Of a stretch of DNA of 64,000 nucleotides, positions 39,388 through 51,099 are shown in pieces. The notes beneath the pieces were generated by a model that was given only the letters and a program-made list of their open reading frames with translations, made no database searches and had not been told where the DNA came from. Location: contig CP137318.1 in NCBI GenBank assembly GCA_033182465.1, forward strand, positions 62,001-126,000, given 5' to 3'. Every line of letters begins with the position of its first letter. Within the stretch, counting starts at the first letter, position 1. This DNA is from Sanghuangporus weigelae. Taxonomy: Eukaryota; Basidiomycota; Agaricomycetes; Hymenochaetales; Hymenochaetaceae. The position numbers and the translations under genes were made by a program.

Positions 39388-41342
39388 ATGGCGGATGTCC
39401 TGGAGACAGCTCGCCACACCTATGCAGTTGCATATGTGACTGGTATGATTTTTGGTTACTTCTGCTCAGCTTCTCTTTGAATCGAGACACATTCAAGCTG
39501 CCTGCACATCAGCTGTCCTTTATGACTATGTACTAACTGTCGGAGATGAGGTGAGAATCCTGAAATAAGTCATTGCTCTTGTCGGCACTGATGATTGTCT
39601 CGAACAGATTCGTTACATATGGCCGTCAGTGAAGTTCCTGTTGGCATATTTATTTCAGACGGCCAACAACAATCAATATCACTAGGAGCCAAGCATCAAT
39701 TCCGAAGATATTATTCCTCACCAACCGATATATCGTCATTCCGATGCTGCTGTAAGTCAGGATGTTGATTGTGGCTAGGAGCAACACTGACTTCTCAGGT
39801 CAGCTTTACTGCAATAGGCAAGCCTATCCTGGAGTTTCTTCTTGAAACGTTTGCGCTGAAATAGAACGAATTTATAGCCTCCATGAGAAATCATCTGTCA
39901 TCAGGAGTAAGCTCGTTGTATTATAGGTCCTTTATACAAGCTGATGCACATGTGCTTCCAGTTGTACGGACTTCTTTTCTAAGAAACTTCTTTAAGAATT
40001 AATACAGGTCTGATTACAGCTGCGTTATCTACCTGAAATGGCTCCTCGTGTATGTATTTCCATACTGTCTTTGCTTCCATACTTAATTGTGTCCACTTGC
40101 CTAATTAGCATCATAACAGCCGCTAACTTTGTAATGGGAGGTCCGTAAACCAACTGATTCTAAAGTTTCTCGCCGTCTCATATAAGAGTACTGCTCAGGA
40201 ATCCTATTAGCCAGAGTGATTGTACTTTGTACGTCCTTGATACGACAAAGCCATGTACTTAAGTTCTGAATCCTCGCCTAGATCATAATAATCAGGTAAT
40301 TGCCCACTTCGTATATACTCTCCTTCCCTAGTTGATATTAGCACAGGCAGTCATAGCTATCGCTAGCTTCCTATTTGCGGGTAATATTCTCATGTCTGGG
40401 TTCCGTTCCAGGGTTCCTGATTTATACGTATCAGGTGGCACTATCGCCCTAGTCGGATTGAGTATCAAGTACATTACGGGACAGCCAATCCATGGTAAGA
40501 GTTCAGCCGGAACTGAACTATCCTTTTCCAACACTGGTAATAATACTTCCAGTGCTGCAAATTTTGAATGTCCTGCCTGGATGTTTTCCATCTAGTGCAC
40601 CAGATTTTCTCATCGCATACTGGATAATACCAATTATAACAGAAAGTGGGTATTGAACTCTATCTTTAGTAGATGCAATTCATGGAAAGCGCTTTATCCA
40701 GGCGTGCTTTTCGCACTGGTGCTGTGGCGAGTGATCTCTTGGTCCCGCAATAAAATCATGATGAGCGTTTCACCGATCTTGTACCTCATGGCACGGGATT
40801 CGGCAGTTTATTTTGCTATGTGAGTTTTGAAAAAGATTCTATCTAGGACGAAGTAATAACCGATTGCTCACTAAACGTTCAGCATATTTGCGCTGCTTCT
40901 TATTAGTCTTTTGACTTTCCTATTCGCGTCGACCTCTCTAGCAACTCTCTTCATCACGCCTGTAATTACAACAGGTTGCATAGCAGTAAGTTTCCATTAC
41001 CTGTTATTGCACTGAGATAAGAGCTTTGTATAATCTGCTTTCCATTAGGGATCGCGAATCCTTCTGAACCTGCGTGCCTTAAAAAGGGCCGACGAAGATT
41101 CGGATGATAAAGAGATGGAAATGGCACGCAGGAACCACGTTAATTCGCATTCCATACGCGTGCGGGTAGGAGGCCAAGTAAATGATCAGCAAGCAAGCTG
41201 TACAACAACAAACACCAATAGTTATTTCTTTTCAACTTGGACGAGCGAGGCCTTAGGTGACTCGGACAAATTTGCGGGCCAACATCGCGAAGTTTACGAT
41301 CCGAGTATTCATCGAAATGCGATAGATTCTCTTTCGTTGTAG
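39388..41342 (+). CDS. DUF6533 multi-pass membrane protein, copy 3
   Basis: Starts MADVLETARHTYAVAYVT and continues with AVLYDYVLTVGDE, IRYIWP and SIPKILFLTNRYIVIPML across introns at the same points as copies 1 and 2, including the GTCAGT donor after IRYIWP. Exons at about 40680-40980 encode further membrane segments (LVLWRVISWSR, then FALLLISLLTFLF). The final exon begins ILLNLRALKRADEDS and ends with a polar, Asn/Ser-rich tail and a TAG at 41340-41342. It is a tandem paralog of the gene at 37.1 kb on the same strand. The role is unknown; a multi-pass plasma-membrane or endomembrane protein is expected. Confidence 0.72.
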
Positions 41343-41668
41343 AATAATGATTTGGTCGGCGCAGGATTTGATTAGATTTATGACCTAGTATGAGATGGGA
41401 CGTTCTCCGAAAAGTCGTGTTCAAGTTCTGAGTGTTCTGAGTGTGTGACAGTGATACAGACGTGACATGCGCGTGATAGCGTGAGAAGTAATTGCTGCTG
41501 CAGCTGTTCCGGACGGAGGTGAGACTGGCGTAGCGAAGGGCGGCACTTCTTGCTCATCGTCATCGCGCAAACACCCTCCGCCACCCGTACCCACGCTCAG
41601 CATCGTTGACGGCCTTCGGTCAGCATACCTCTCCGTATAGGCCTCCACTCTGTGACCTCATAGGTGCG
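41343..41668. other. intergenic, promoter side of SCC4
   Basis: No gene is recognised. The minus-strand frames at 41378-41648 and 41140-41424 are shadows without conserved sequence. Confidence 0.45.
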
Positions 41669-44170
41669 ATGAATCCCGAAGATGACCAAGGTGATAGTGG
41701 TCCAGAGACGCCCACACCGCGCTCACAGGCTCTTACGCGCTCGAGGAAGCGTCGACGGTCTTCATCGCCTTTAGATAATCGTGAAGGAAAGAAGAAATCT
41801 TTGGAGAGGATGCCTCCGAGCGTTCTACTCCTCTCTTTACCGAGTCTCCTTGCTGTTCCACCCAATCACAGACAACAAGCTGCTTGCTACGAGTTGTCAC
41901 TTACCGCATTGCGAAAGTGCGTCGCGCTCGGTGGGCTTCCGCCTGATGTTGAGTGTCGTGCGTGGACGGGTATCGCTGAGCTAGGTTTACGGCTCGTTCG
42001 CGCTGGTTGGACCAAATATGATCACTTTCCATGGGCGCGAGGCCTTGACTTAGAGGCGAGTGTCCTGTTTTCTGCTTCCATCATGTTTTTTACCTTCGAT
42101 ATAGGTCGAAAATGCGATTGGAAAAGGTCTTCTCATTTCCCAACAAAATCCGTCACTCGCGGTCTATAAGCAAAACCTAATCCTACTACATGCCCGCCTT
42201 GCGCATTGGCAGCAGAACGAAAAATACTCTCGTTCGCTTCTCAAACGGCTCACCTCGACTTTTACTGCGCCGAAGAAGTACGAAGTTGCTATTACACCAC
42301 CGTGGATAGTCTATGCCACACATCTTACTGGAGTTGCTCAAGCACTTTCGCGAACACCGCCTGATCTCAAAACAGCCTTCAGTACCATTCAGGAACTCCT
42401 CACGCAGTCAGAAGCATACGGGGATCCGCCTGTAACTCTTCTGACGCATGTCTTGCGCCTGAGGACTCTCGTGGACGCGGGAATGTGGGAGGCAGTTGGA
42501 GACTCGCTGGCGTTGGCTGAGTCCGCTCTTGGGATGGTATTCTATGATACACCATCTTCTGAGAAAGGGAAGGAGAAGGCCAGAGATGAGTTTTTCAGTT
42601 TTGGGGATCCGTTCGAGGCATCCTTGGCTATACACACACTCCTTATGGGCGTTGTGTATTATACACATATTGGCCAATCGAAGAAGTCGTCACCTCGTTT
42701 GTCGCATTTGCACGCGCTCCTAGACTCGGATGCTTTGAACCTCTTCCCAAATGGTAATATTGAAGTACGTCCCATATTCTCTTCTTTGGAAGTCTGATGT
42801 TTATTGCTATCCATTATATAGGTCAAGCTTTCTTGTGGCCCACCTCTTTTTCTGAAGTGTACTCATCCACGAGTGCTGTATCATCTTGCTTATCTTGTTA
42901 GCAGTATCTCAAAGCGGGACGCTGTGGGACGAAAGCCGAAACGGAAAGTGTTCGCAATTGAGGGATTGAATGTCTGGGAAAAAGAAGTCAAGAAAGAGAT
43001 ACCGCGTATGTCTAATTGCTCATCATCTGGTATAGCGACTTATTCCTTTCATAGTGAATGTCTGGGCCGAACCACGAGATGCTGAAGAAATAGACGAACG
43101 AATGGTCAAAGTGAAAGCTGATCTTCTTTCTGAGCTAGTTGCTGTAGGTGTTTCATATGCTTTTGCATAGGAAATGCGCTCATGTCTGCAGGTCTGTATC
43201 GTGCGGAGCGAATTCGAAGATGCTTCGTCTGTAAGTGTTTCTCTATAGAAGTGGGTCGATTTTACTCAACAAGTTCTGCTAGCATCTTAACAAGCTCATC
43301 GCCCACACTCGGAGCTTCAATCTCTTCAACGCCTATGCTGCTCGTATAACTCTGCACCATGCACATCTCGCTCACTCTCTTGGTGATACTGTCCGTGCAT
43401 CTCAATGTTATGCCGTGGCTGCCCATCTCGCCGCGGAAGGCACCTTCGTGAATGTGTCTGCTCGGGCAGGTGGCTTGGCTTTGCGAATAGCACACGGAGA
43501 AGGGAGCAGGACGGATCTAGAGTGGGAAGAGGAAGTTAAGTCTGTCGTTGAAGCTTGTCGAGGAATGGGTGGTACTCTCGAAGCGATTGGTCATGTCTTG
43601 CAGGCATGTTTATCGAATGAAATTCTCACCGCAAAGTACGTTGGGTATCTGTCGGTTTATGCTTGCTTATGACTCTCTTCATAGATCTCATCTGAAATCT
43701 GCCCTTGACCTCGCGTCAAGCGCTCAAGATAACCACCTCCGTGCTTTGGTCCTTGCTTTGATCTCTGCGCTCTACCTACTCACGGCCGAGCAGCACTCCC
43801 GTCAGATGCTTGAATCATGCGCTCAACTTGCTGCTGGACTCGGAGCTTCGGCAAAGAGGGATGATACCCAAGTCGGATCTGGTTCGAGTCCCAGTAAAGA
43901 AGGCCACGGATCATCCACAATGACGTCTGTCGGTAATGCTCCTCTTGGTCTATGGGTCGGTCAGAGATTCCTTGGTATGTCTTGCCTTTGTTCAACTAGC
44001 TTCTGGACATCGTGTGTAACACGATTCTATATCCCTTTATAGAAATCTACCGGCAAGAAGGAGATAATGCTAAGGCACAACGCCAAGAGGTGATCAATAA
44101 CCGCCTTCAAACTGCAGTAGATGGTCTTGCTGAACGACGGAAAGCGATCCTCGGTACTTCATCGTCATAG
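41669..44170 (+). CDS. SCC4: cohesin loading factor SCC4/MAU2
   Basis: Starts MNPEDDQGDSGPETPTPRS, a polar, basic leader. Then comes an all-helical TPR-type protein: LLSLPSLLAVPPNHRQQAA, YKQNLILLHARLAHWQQ (about 42170-42220) and FGDPFEASLAIHTLLMGVVY. A block characteristic of fungal Mau2 proteins follows at about 42740-42960 (LFPNGNIEVKL, HPRVLYHLAYLVSSISKRDA, GRKPKRKVFAIEGLNVW). The end is YRQEGDNAKAQRQE...RRKAILGTSSS with TAG at 44168-44170. At least seven exons are needed, with introns near 42063-42105, 42765-42820, 43005-43055 and 43640-43685. Scc4/Mau2 pairs with Scc2/NIPBL to load cohesin on chromatin. The identification rests on the TPR layout and these blocks. Confidence 0.72.
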
Positions 44171-44855
44171 CTTGTTTTGTTCTCCTTTTTCTGTTTCTTC
44201 TTCTGCTTCGCAATCGTCTTTCGGACTGCGTTATTCTCATCTCTGCTAATCGAATCAAAATAAAATTCTCAGCCTTCCATTCTCTTCTGATTTCCCTCGT
44301 CAGCTCACTCAGTTGCTACGTACTGTTATACCTTACACTTTTCTGAAACCCGCTTCCACTTCAGCTATTACTTTTATTACGCTCATGCTGCTGCTCGCAT
44401 CGACCGGCCTTCTGAAAATTTGTTCACACCAGCATCAACCGAAATAGTTATTATGTAATGCATTTCTTCCTGCCTCCTTTATCAAACCATCGTAATGTAG
44501 AATAGCTGTTTTCTATCAGACTTAAGACATATGTACATACCACATAGTGCTACTGCTGCCGTAGAAGAATCAATATGATCAACTTGAAGATTATACCTCC
44601 ATGGGTTACAAAGGCGGGTCTGTACAGGCTGCTAGAGCGCTTGCACAGCGGAGTGTGTGAGTAAAGGATGGTGTTGGGATCCGGTTTACAACTATATAAT
44701 GATGAACCGATGACAAGAGTGATTCCGGTTGCAAATTAAATGCAATGTAGTACTGCCTGCAAATACGCGTCAGTGACACGTGCAATGCACGTGCCCAGCC
44801 TTACTTGCCCGCTGTGTTTCTTTCTATTGACGCCCATGTACTACAATTACGAACG
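44171..44855. other. intergenic between SCC4 and ATG101
   Basis: About 685 bp with pyrimidine-rich stretches after SCC4 and no reading frame of note. It serves as the 3' region of SCC4 and the promoter of ATG101. Confidence 0.5.
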
Positions 44856-45798
44856 ATGGAAAATGCTACCCCAATAATCACGATAGACCTCGTTCGTGAT
44901 CGCTCGTTATTCCATATATCTGCTGAACCTATGAAACGATGCCAATAACAGGTCCTCGATAGGCTAACGACCAAGGATGTCTTGCGGGCCCTTCTGCACG
45001 CTATTCTCTTCCATCGACTCTTTGGCACGATTAAACCGCAGGCTATGGAGGTGCTTGATGTAACAGTGGTGGGTTGAGAAACATCTGTCACTAGACATCT
45101 TGCTGATAATCTTTCTGCCGTATTTCCTGTTGGATGTGTGTAGCCAGGTGTGAAGGACGCGCAAGTGGAAATGCTTATTGACGAGAAGGTTGACGCATTT
45201 TGGAAAGGGGTGGAGAACGGGACAAATAAGCGAGGTCAGGTAAGAAGACATTGCTTCGTTTCTGTGCGACTTGACGTCTTACAACCAACTGGTGATTTTA
45301 TTTCCTTTCGGGAAGTAGATTACGATAACTTTCGCGGAGAAGAGGCAGAAGAAGCTGTGGTTCACAATGGGAGAGGTACACTTCAGTCTTTGTCTCGTCT
45401 AGTATTTCAGCGTTGATGAATCAATCATTACCAATTCCCATTTATAGGAAGAGGTTCCTTGGGAGAAGTGGTATGCCAATCTCAAAAATTCTCCTCTCAT
45501 ATATACTCGAAGGCTCATTTCCTGTGATGAAAGGATAATCAACACAGAAGTGCGACATCCAAAGACCGATCGAGGTGCGTCGCGTGCATTCTGATCACTT
45601 ACGCTTGCGAATTCACCTTGCTTTCTAGAGCGTAACACGACAATCTCAACGACTCTCTCCGACGCACTGATGACCATCCTGACGTATACGTCTTCCGAGC
45701 GAGGGCGAAGTGCCGTCCCGCCTATTACGAGCACCTCAGGCATTAGTCCATTTCCATTTAAGATTGGTGTTAAAGTAGCAGGCGTTGAGGTTGGCTAG
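44856..45798 (+). CDS. ATG101: autophagy-related protein 101 (ATG101)
   Basis: The start exon MENATPIITIDL joins to VLDRLTTKDVLRALLHAILF, FHRLFGTIKPQAMEVLDVTV, then PGVKDAQVEMLIDEKVDAFW. Later exons give VDYDNFRGEEAEEAVVHNGR, then EVPWEKWYANLKNSPL (the PWE/CWE...W block with the WF-finger surroundings of the family) and ERNTTISTTLSDALMTILTY. It ends SPFPFKIGVKVAGVEVG. ATG101 is a HORMA-fold partner of ATG13 in the autophagy-initiation kinase complex; it is present in most fungi but absent from Saccharomyces. The usual length of about 210-220 residues fits. Donor choice after IDL (GTTCGT) is weak but gives the only continuous frame. Confidence 0.85.
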
Positions 45799-46061
45799 TG
45801 TTGCCCACCTGGGACTTCTCCTTCCCACTGGACCTATGAAATCAATCTCATGTAATTGTACACTGTAATCTAGCGCCGCGCCATAGTCCATTACGTACGG
45901 CGTACAGAGTCGGAAATAGCCGAGAATGTAGATCGTCACTTGCCTTGAGAGTAACTTGAACTTACCTTTCACGAACTACTTGCCCGCAAATACTCAAGCT
46001 CGCAATTTTCACCGTGGCCGATTCTCCCAGATAGATTCACTTAATTGTTTCGCATTTCATT

Positions 46062-47770
46062 ATGGCCAAAGGCAAAAGTTTAAACCCTGCAGAAGCGCTT
46101 AGTGAGTAAGTTGTCTGGTATAGCACTGATGGACTCGAAGTCCTTACTGTGTGCACTATCAGGGAAGGCGCAAAGAAAGAAAGAACTAAAGAAGAACAAG
46201 GATCAACGACAGAAAACTAGAGCTTTTAACTTGGTAAAGAAGGACACCTTTGGTACGTGAACAGGCACGTTCATCTCTCCGATTGACATGATCGTTGCCC
46301 TCCTGTAGAACTTGAAGATGAGATCAACGAGCTTGAAAAGCTCTCCGAACGAACAAAGGCTCAGAATGAGCGTCTGACGGAGTTAAAATCTGAGCTAGAG
46401 AATATTACGAAGAAAAAGGAGGAGTACGTGGAGGAACATCCTGAGGCGCGGAACCTCGTTTTTAAGCGACGGAGAGATAAACCGAAGGACGATGACGATG
46501 AAGAGAAGAAAGCAGAAGCTGCAGCTGGCGCAAAGAAGAAAAGGAATTTGTTCAATAAGAATGGGCTACCTCGACATCCTGAGAGGAGCATTTATTACGA
46601 CCCTGTTATGAATCCGTACGGAATGCCACCACCAGGTCTGCCATATGCTGAGCGAGGTCCGTCTGTCGTGTCCTAGTTTCCCGTGTCTCGACTACTAGCT
46701 AATTTGGCTTTGCAGCTTTGTTACATGACGAAGTCGACAGTGAAGCAGAAGAGGCCGGCAAGGATGCATCAGGTTTGTGGTCTGTCATGTCTCGATATGT
46801 TGGTTCAATTCTTACGTTGTGATCACATAGACTCAGATGATGACATTCCAATGCCTGAAGGACCACCTCCTGGTGCTCCCAATGATGATGGTGAAAGTGA
46901 CGATGATATCCCCTTACCAGAAGGTCCACCACCAGGCGAAGGTAAGCAATGCTGCGTTCTTCATTTACTCGGCGCTGACATTCGTTACCAGAGGAAAATT
47001 CGATTCAACCTCCTCTCCCTCCTGGTCTACCACCTCTTCCTCCAGGTGCTCCTCCTCCAGTTATGCCTCCATTTGCTCCGAACTTGCCGCCATTTTTTCC
47101 GATGGTTTCTGGAATGCCTTTACCTCCGCCTCCTCCAGGTCCTATCCCGGGTCAGTCATATCCGGTCGCAGGCTTCTCTGTTCCACCCCCTCCCCCTCCC
47201 ATGGTTTTCCCTTTTCCACAGAACAACCTTCTTCCACGACTCAACTCCCATTCCAGACGTGGAGCCTCTTCCGGTTGGGTTCAGGACCCCCTCTCAGATC
47301 AGCCGCACAAGACGTTCCAAGCGTTTCGAGCGGAGCGTCACTCGGGAGCCTCCACTGAAAATGCGGACACAGGTGCGAGTACGACTGCAACAGTCAGCGC
47401 TGAACCCCAGCTTCGCGACTTTAAGAAAGAAAGTACGGCATTCGTGCCTGCTGCATTGAAGCGCAAGAAAGCTGGTGGTACCGGAGGCGGAAAAATAAAC
47501 GCGGCGCCTTCCGTGAGCTCAGACGCCGGGAATGGCGAAGCGAATGAAGCAGGCGAGACTGAGGCAGCGGCCGCACCGAAGCCGGATCTACTAGGCTCAC
47601 TGCGCGATAAATTCGGTCCAATGACGAGCACGAATGCAAGTATGGGCAGTGATGCAAACTCCGAGAAGGACGGTGATCAACAGACAAAAAAGAGAAAGGT
47701 CCAGAAGTCTAAGGACGATTATGACAAGTTCTTGGAGGAGATGGGCGAACTGTTAGATGCTCGTCGATAG
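46062..47770 (+). CDS. WBP11: WBP11-type splicing factor
   Basis: Starts MAKGKSLNPAEALRKAQRKK, the highly conserved WBP11 N-terminus, joined across the intron at about 46101-46162. Then KELKKNKDQRQ and a coiled coil (ELEDEINELEKLSERTKAQN, then LKSELENITKKKEE), followed by NPYGMPPPGLPYAER. Two acidic repeats of the type DSDDDIPMPEGPPPG and ESDDDIPLPEGPPPG occur at about 46830-46940. A Pro/Gly-rich stretch (about 47010-47230) with PPPPP runs would bind WW or GYF domains. The C-terminus has a nuclear-type basic patch (KKRKVQKSKDDYDKFLEEM) and stop at 47768. It acts in pre-mRNA splicing and binds Npw38/PQBP1 in animals. Confidence is high from the N-terminus and repeats. Confidence 0.9.
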
Positions 47771-48361
47771 CTATTATGGTAGCGAGTATTTTGTGTGAGT
47801 TGGGTTTTTCTAGTTTCGTCCGTTGCATCGCTGAGTCTGGAAAAGATAACATTTTAGGCTACGACTAATATACTCATTTATTGCTCAAACTACGAGACTC
47901 AGCAGAATTTTGATGATGACGCTGAGTTATTTTCATCTGCGAGTCGTTCCTATTTCGTCGCGCTCAGGTGATCATACGGCATGCCAGATCCTTTAGGCGT
48001 CCAGTGAATCCGTTATGATTAAGAATAGCTATCGGTCAGCTGGTAGCTTGAGACCTGTTCATCCAACCATGTGAAGCGCGCCATGAGAGGCACTTGATGA
48101 GAAGGTGATTCTTCTCCCGTAGCCTGGCCCGCCATTTGCTCTTTCCAATGACTGCAGAGTATGCGGGCTTTGGTAGGTTGCGTCCGGAGGGTTTGGCTAA
48201 CGAGCCGTGTGGTGTGAGTTTGAGAAGCCGGTGGGTCAGGTTAATGAAGGAACTAAGGCGATGGGAGGCTATAAAGACAAGGCGTCGTCTTATGGACTTG
48301 CACGGTCCGCCAGCCCGTTCAGTATCCTCCTTACAGGCGTCCTCACCGTTCGCTCAACATC
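47771..48361. other. intergenic, promoter of the sugar transporter
   Basis: No gene is recognised. A TATAAAG element at 48270-48276 lies 86 bp upstream of the transporter ATG. Confidence 0.45.
48270..48276 (+). promoter_or_regulatory. candidate TATA box for the sugar transporter
   Basis: TATAAAG is at a suitable distance from the ATG at 48362. Assigned by sequence and position only. Confidence 0.4.
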
Positions 48362-50563
48362 ATGGCTACTAGCAAGGCAGTCTCTAGCTCTGACTCAGAA
48401 CCTCAGACAGATTACCATAAGCTGGTCGACCCCAATGCGAAATGGTACAAGAATTCTAGACTCGTGAAGTTGAATCTCTGGATCCTGCTTCTGTACGTCT
48501 TTCGCTTTCATGTCGTCCGTTGTGGAGAGGCGCGAGCTGAAGTGGTGGAATACAGACTGATCACCTCGACAGCCAATGGCTACGATGGGAGCATGATGAG
48601 TGCGTTCGTCTTCCTCTTCCATGTTCTCGGCGCTCATCCGACCAATTCCCTCATTCAGACGGCCTCCAACTCCTCAGCCAATGGGAAACCACTTTCAACT
48701 TCCCAAGCGGATCCAAGCTAGGATTACTAGGTGCTATTCAAAACATCGGCAATCTAGGCAGCCTTCCGATGACCCCATATTTGTGCGATGGCATCGGGCG
48801 GAAGAGGACCATTTTTGTGGGCGCGACGATCATCATTATTGCTGCTGTTTTGCAAACTGCATCTCAAACTGTCGAAATGTTCATTGGTGCCAGGTTTATG
48901 CGTGAGTCTAACTTCCTCTACTATAGCACGGATAAACTTCCAATAGTCTTTTAGTTGGATTCGGGCTTGGGTTTTGTGTACAAATCTTCCATGTTGCTCT
49001 TCGTATCCTTTGTTGATTTCATAGAGCATTTCTAGGCTGCCGGAGCACCCATGCTGGTCACCGAACTTGCATATCCGTAAGAATTGATTATACCTACGTT
49101 TATGGTATGTTGACTGCCTGAGATTCTTCGTAGAACTCAGCGAGGTCCGGTCTCCTCTGTATACAATGCTCTTTGGCCTGCAGGTGCTGTCGTGTGCGCC
49201 ATTGGTCCTTAACTTACAATCCTTGGGATGCTAACAAATACGCTGATATTCTAGTGCAGCGTGGCTGACTTTTGGGACCTTCCATTTCAACTCTTCCTGG
49301 TCATGGCGCATTCCGTCCGCATGTCAGGCTATCCCTTCAGTCCTTCAATTCTTTTTGATACTTTTTGCACCTGAATCCCCGCGCTGGCTCATAGCAAAGG
49401 GTAGAGAAGACGAGGCTCTGCGCATACTCGCGTATTACCATGCGAACGGTAATGATCAACATCCTCTTGTGCAATTTGAGTTTCAGGAGATTCGCTCGGC
49501 CATCGAGGCGGAGAGAGTGCAGAAGCAAACGGGGTGGCTTCAGCTGGTCAGAACACCGGGAAATAGACGCAGGATGAGGATTATTATTGCTATTGCGTTC
49601 TTTTCGCAGTGGAGCGGGAATGGTCTTGCGTATGCTCATCTGATGTCATTGTTCAATCTGTGACGTTCTGATTGCAGTTGTGTTCTAGATCTTATTATCT
49701 CAACAAAGTCTTTGACACCATCGGCAGTGAGTTCCACATCTCTTTGAGTACATCGATCAATGATTGATCCTCGTATTTGAAGTAACGGATCGTACGGAGC
49801 AACTTCTGATCAGCGCGTGCTTGAGTATCTGGTCCGCAATCACCGCTATTACAGGCGGTCTACTCTGTGACAAAGCAGGGCGTCGTCCGCTCTTTCTCGC
49901 ATCGACCGCCGGGATGTTAGTTACCTTCATTTTACAGACGGTCTGCTCGGCCCAGTTCGCTCTCCATGGAAACAAAGCAGCGGGGAATGCCGTCGTCGCG
50001 TTTTTATGTCAGTTCAGATCTAATTATTGCTTTCGATTGGAGACTCAGAACTGATTATTTGACCAATTGGAACGTCCGACGTCGTTTCAGTCCTTTACAG
50101 CGCCGCATATGGCATGGCCTATTCACCACTCATCACATCGTATACGCTCGAAATTCTCCCGTTTAATTTACGAGCGAAGGGCTACACCGTCTTCGGTTTC
50201 TCCCTCTGTGCGTCGTTGGTATTCAACCAATATATAAACCCTATCGCGTTGGCAGCGATCGCATGGAAGTACTACATCGTATACTGCGTGTGGCTCGCAT
50301 TTGAACTGGTATTCATTTACTTCTTCCTCATTGAAACCAAGAACAGAACGCTTGAGGAAACAGCCTTGTACGTTTTCAGTTTAGTTTATTCGACGTGCTT
50401 TTTTCATTCGGGATTTTGCGTCAGAATCTTCGACGGACTCGATAACGTTGTGAAGGTGACGACCAGGGCTGCAGCTCGTGCGGGCCTGGAGGGCACTGAT
50501 CTTGGGCCTGTCGACGACGAGAAACCATCGGCATCTCTACACGAGGAATTGAGCAAGGTTTAG
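48362..50563 (+). CDS. MFS sugar transporter (hexose/lactose permease type)
   Basis: Starts MATSKAVSSSDSEPQTDYHK. Membrane segments and sugar-porter signatures follow in order: SANGYDGSMMNGLQ (TM1 motif), GAIQNIGNLGSLPMTPYLCD, GIGRKRT (the loop 2-3 motif), LIGFGLG-type TM4, AAGAPMLVTELAYPTQRGPV, then FAPESPRWLIAKGREDEALR (PESPR motif). The second half has FFSQWSGNGLA-YYLNKVFDTIG, DKAGRRPLF, YTLEILPFNLRAKGYTVFGF and FFLIETKNRTLEETA. The C-terminal tail is cytosolic and ends with TAG at 50561-50563. About ten introns are needed; the exons checked keep the frame. The substrate cannot be fixed from sequence; the fungal lactose permease-like group is the closest resemblance. Confidence 0.85.
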
Positions 50564-51099
50564 GGGATGGAGTGTCTTGCATGGCCTTGCATGGATACTT
50601 ACAGGTGGTCACGTCGGGTGAATTGGAGCAGATTGGAGCAGGTACCTTCATGATGTTTATCAGTTTCATTGCGTTCCGAACAACATCGACTTTATCAAGA
50701 TCAGCAAAAGGATCTGATCCGGTCTCCTTGCGTGATCGGCACCGAGATTGATCAAACTACTTAAAGTAGCAATGAATTTTTTGTTTGACAAGAACATGTG
50801 AAAGAGAGCCCAGGACAGATGAGTATTCAACTTTTGGTCAATGCTTAGAGGTCTGAATGCGCCTAACTGAGCTACTCGTTCGGAGGTGTATCGTTATGAT
50901 CTCGGCTCGAAAAGTAATCAATCAGCGCGCATTATGTAATTTACTGTAACACAACGCACTACATTAATATTTCTTTCTTAGCATGTAAGTGATACGCCGC
51001 GCCGACAAAATTCACGACCCTGATGATGGTGTGGGCGGCATACCCACTCTGTACGTGGCCTTTTCTCCACTCTGTCAAGTTCTGACCAGATAAACAGCC
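50564..51099. other. intergenic between transporter and GtaA-like copy D
   Basis: Unlike the divergent gaps of the three tandem modules, it contains no recognisable peroxiredoxin-like remnant. Confidence 0.45.

Noticed and set aside
43880-43897. ggttcgagtcccag string resembling a tRNA T-loop
   Set aside because: It lies inside the SCC4 coding frame and no acceptor stem or anticodon arm can be formed around it.
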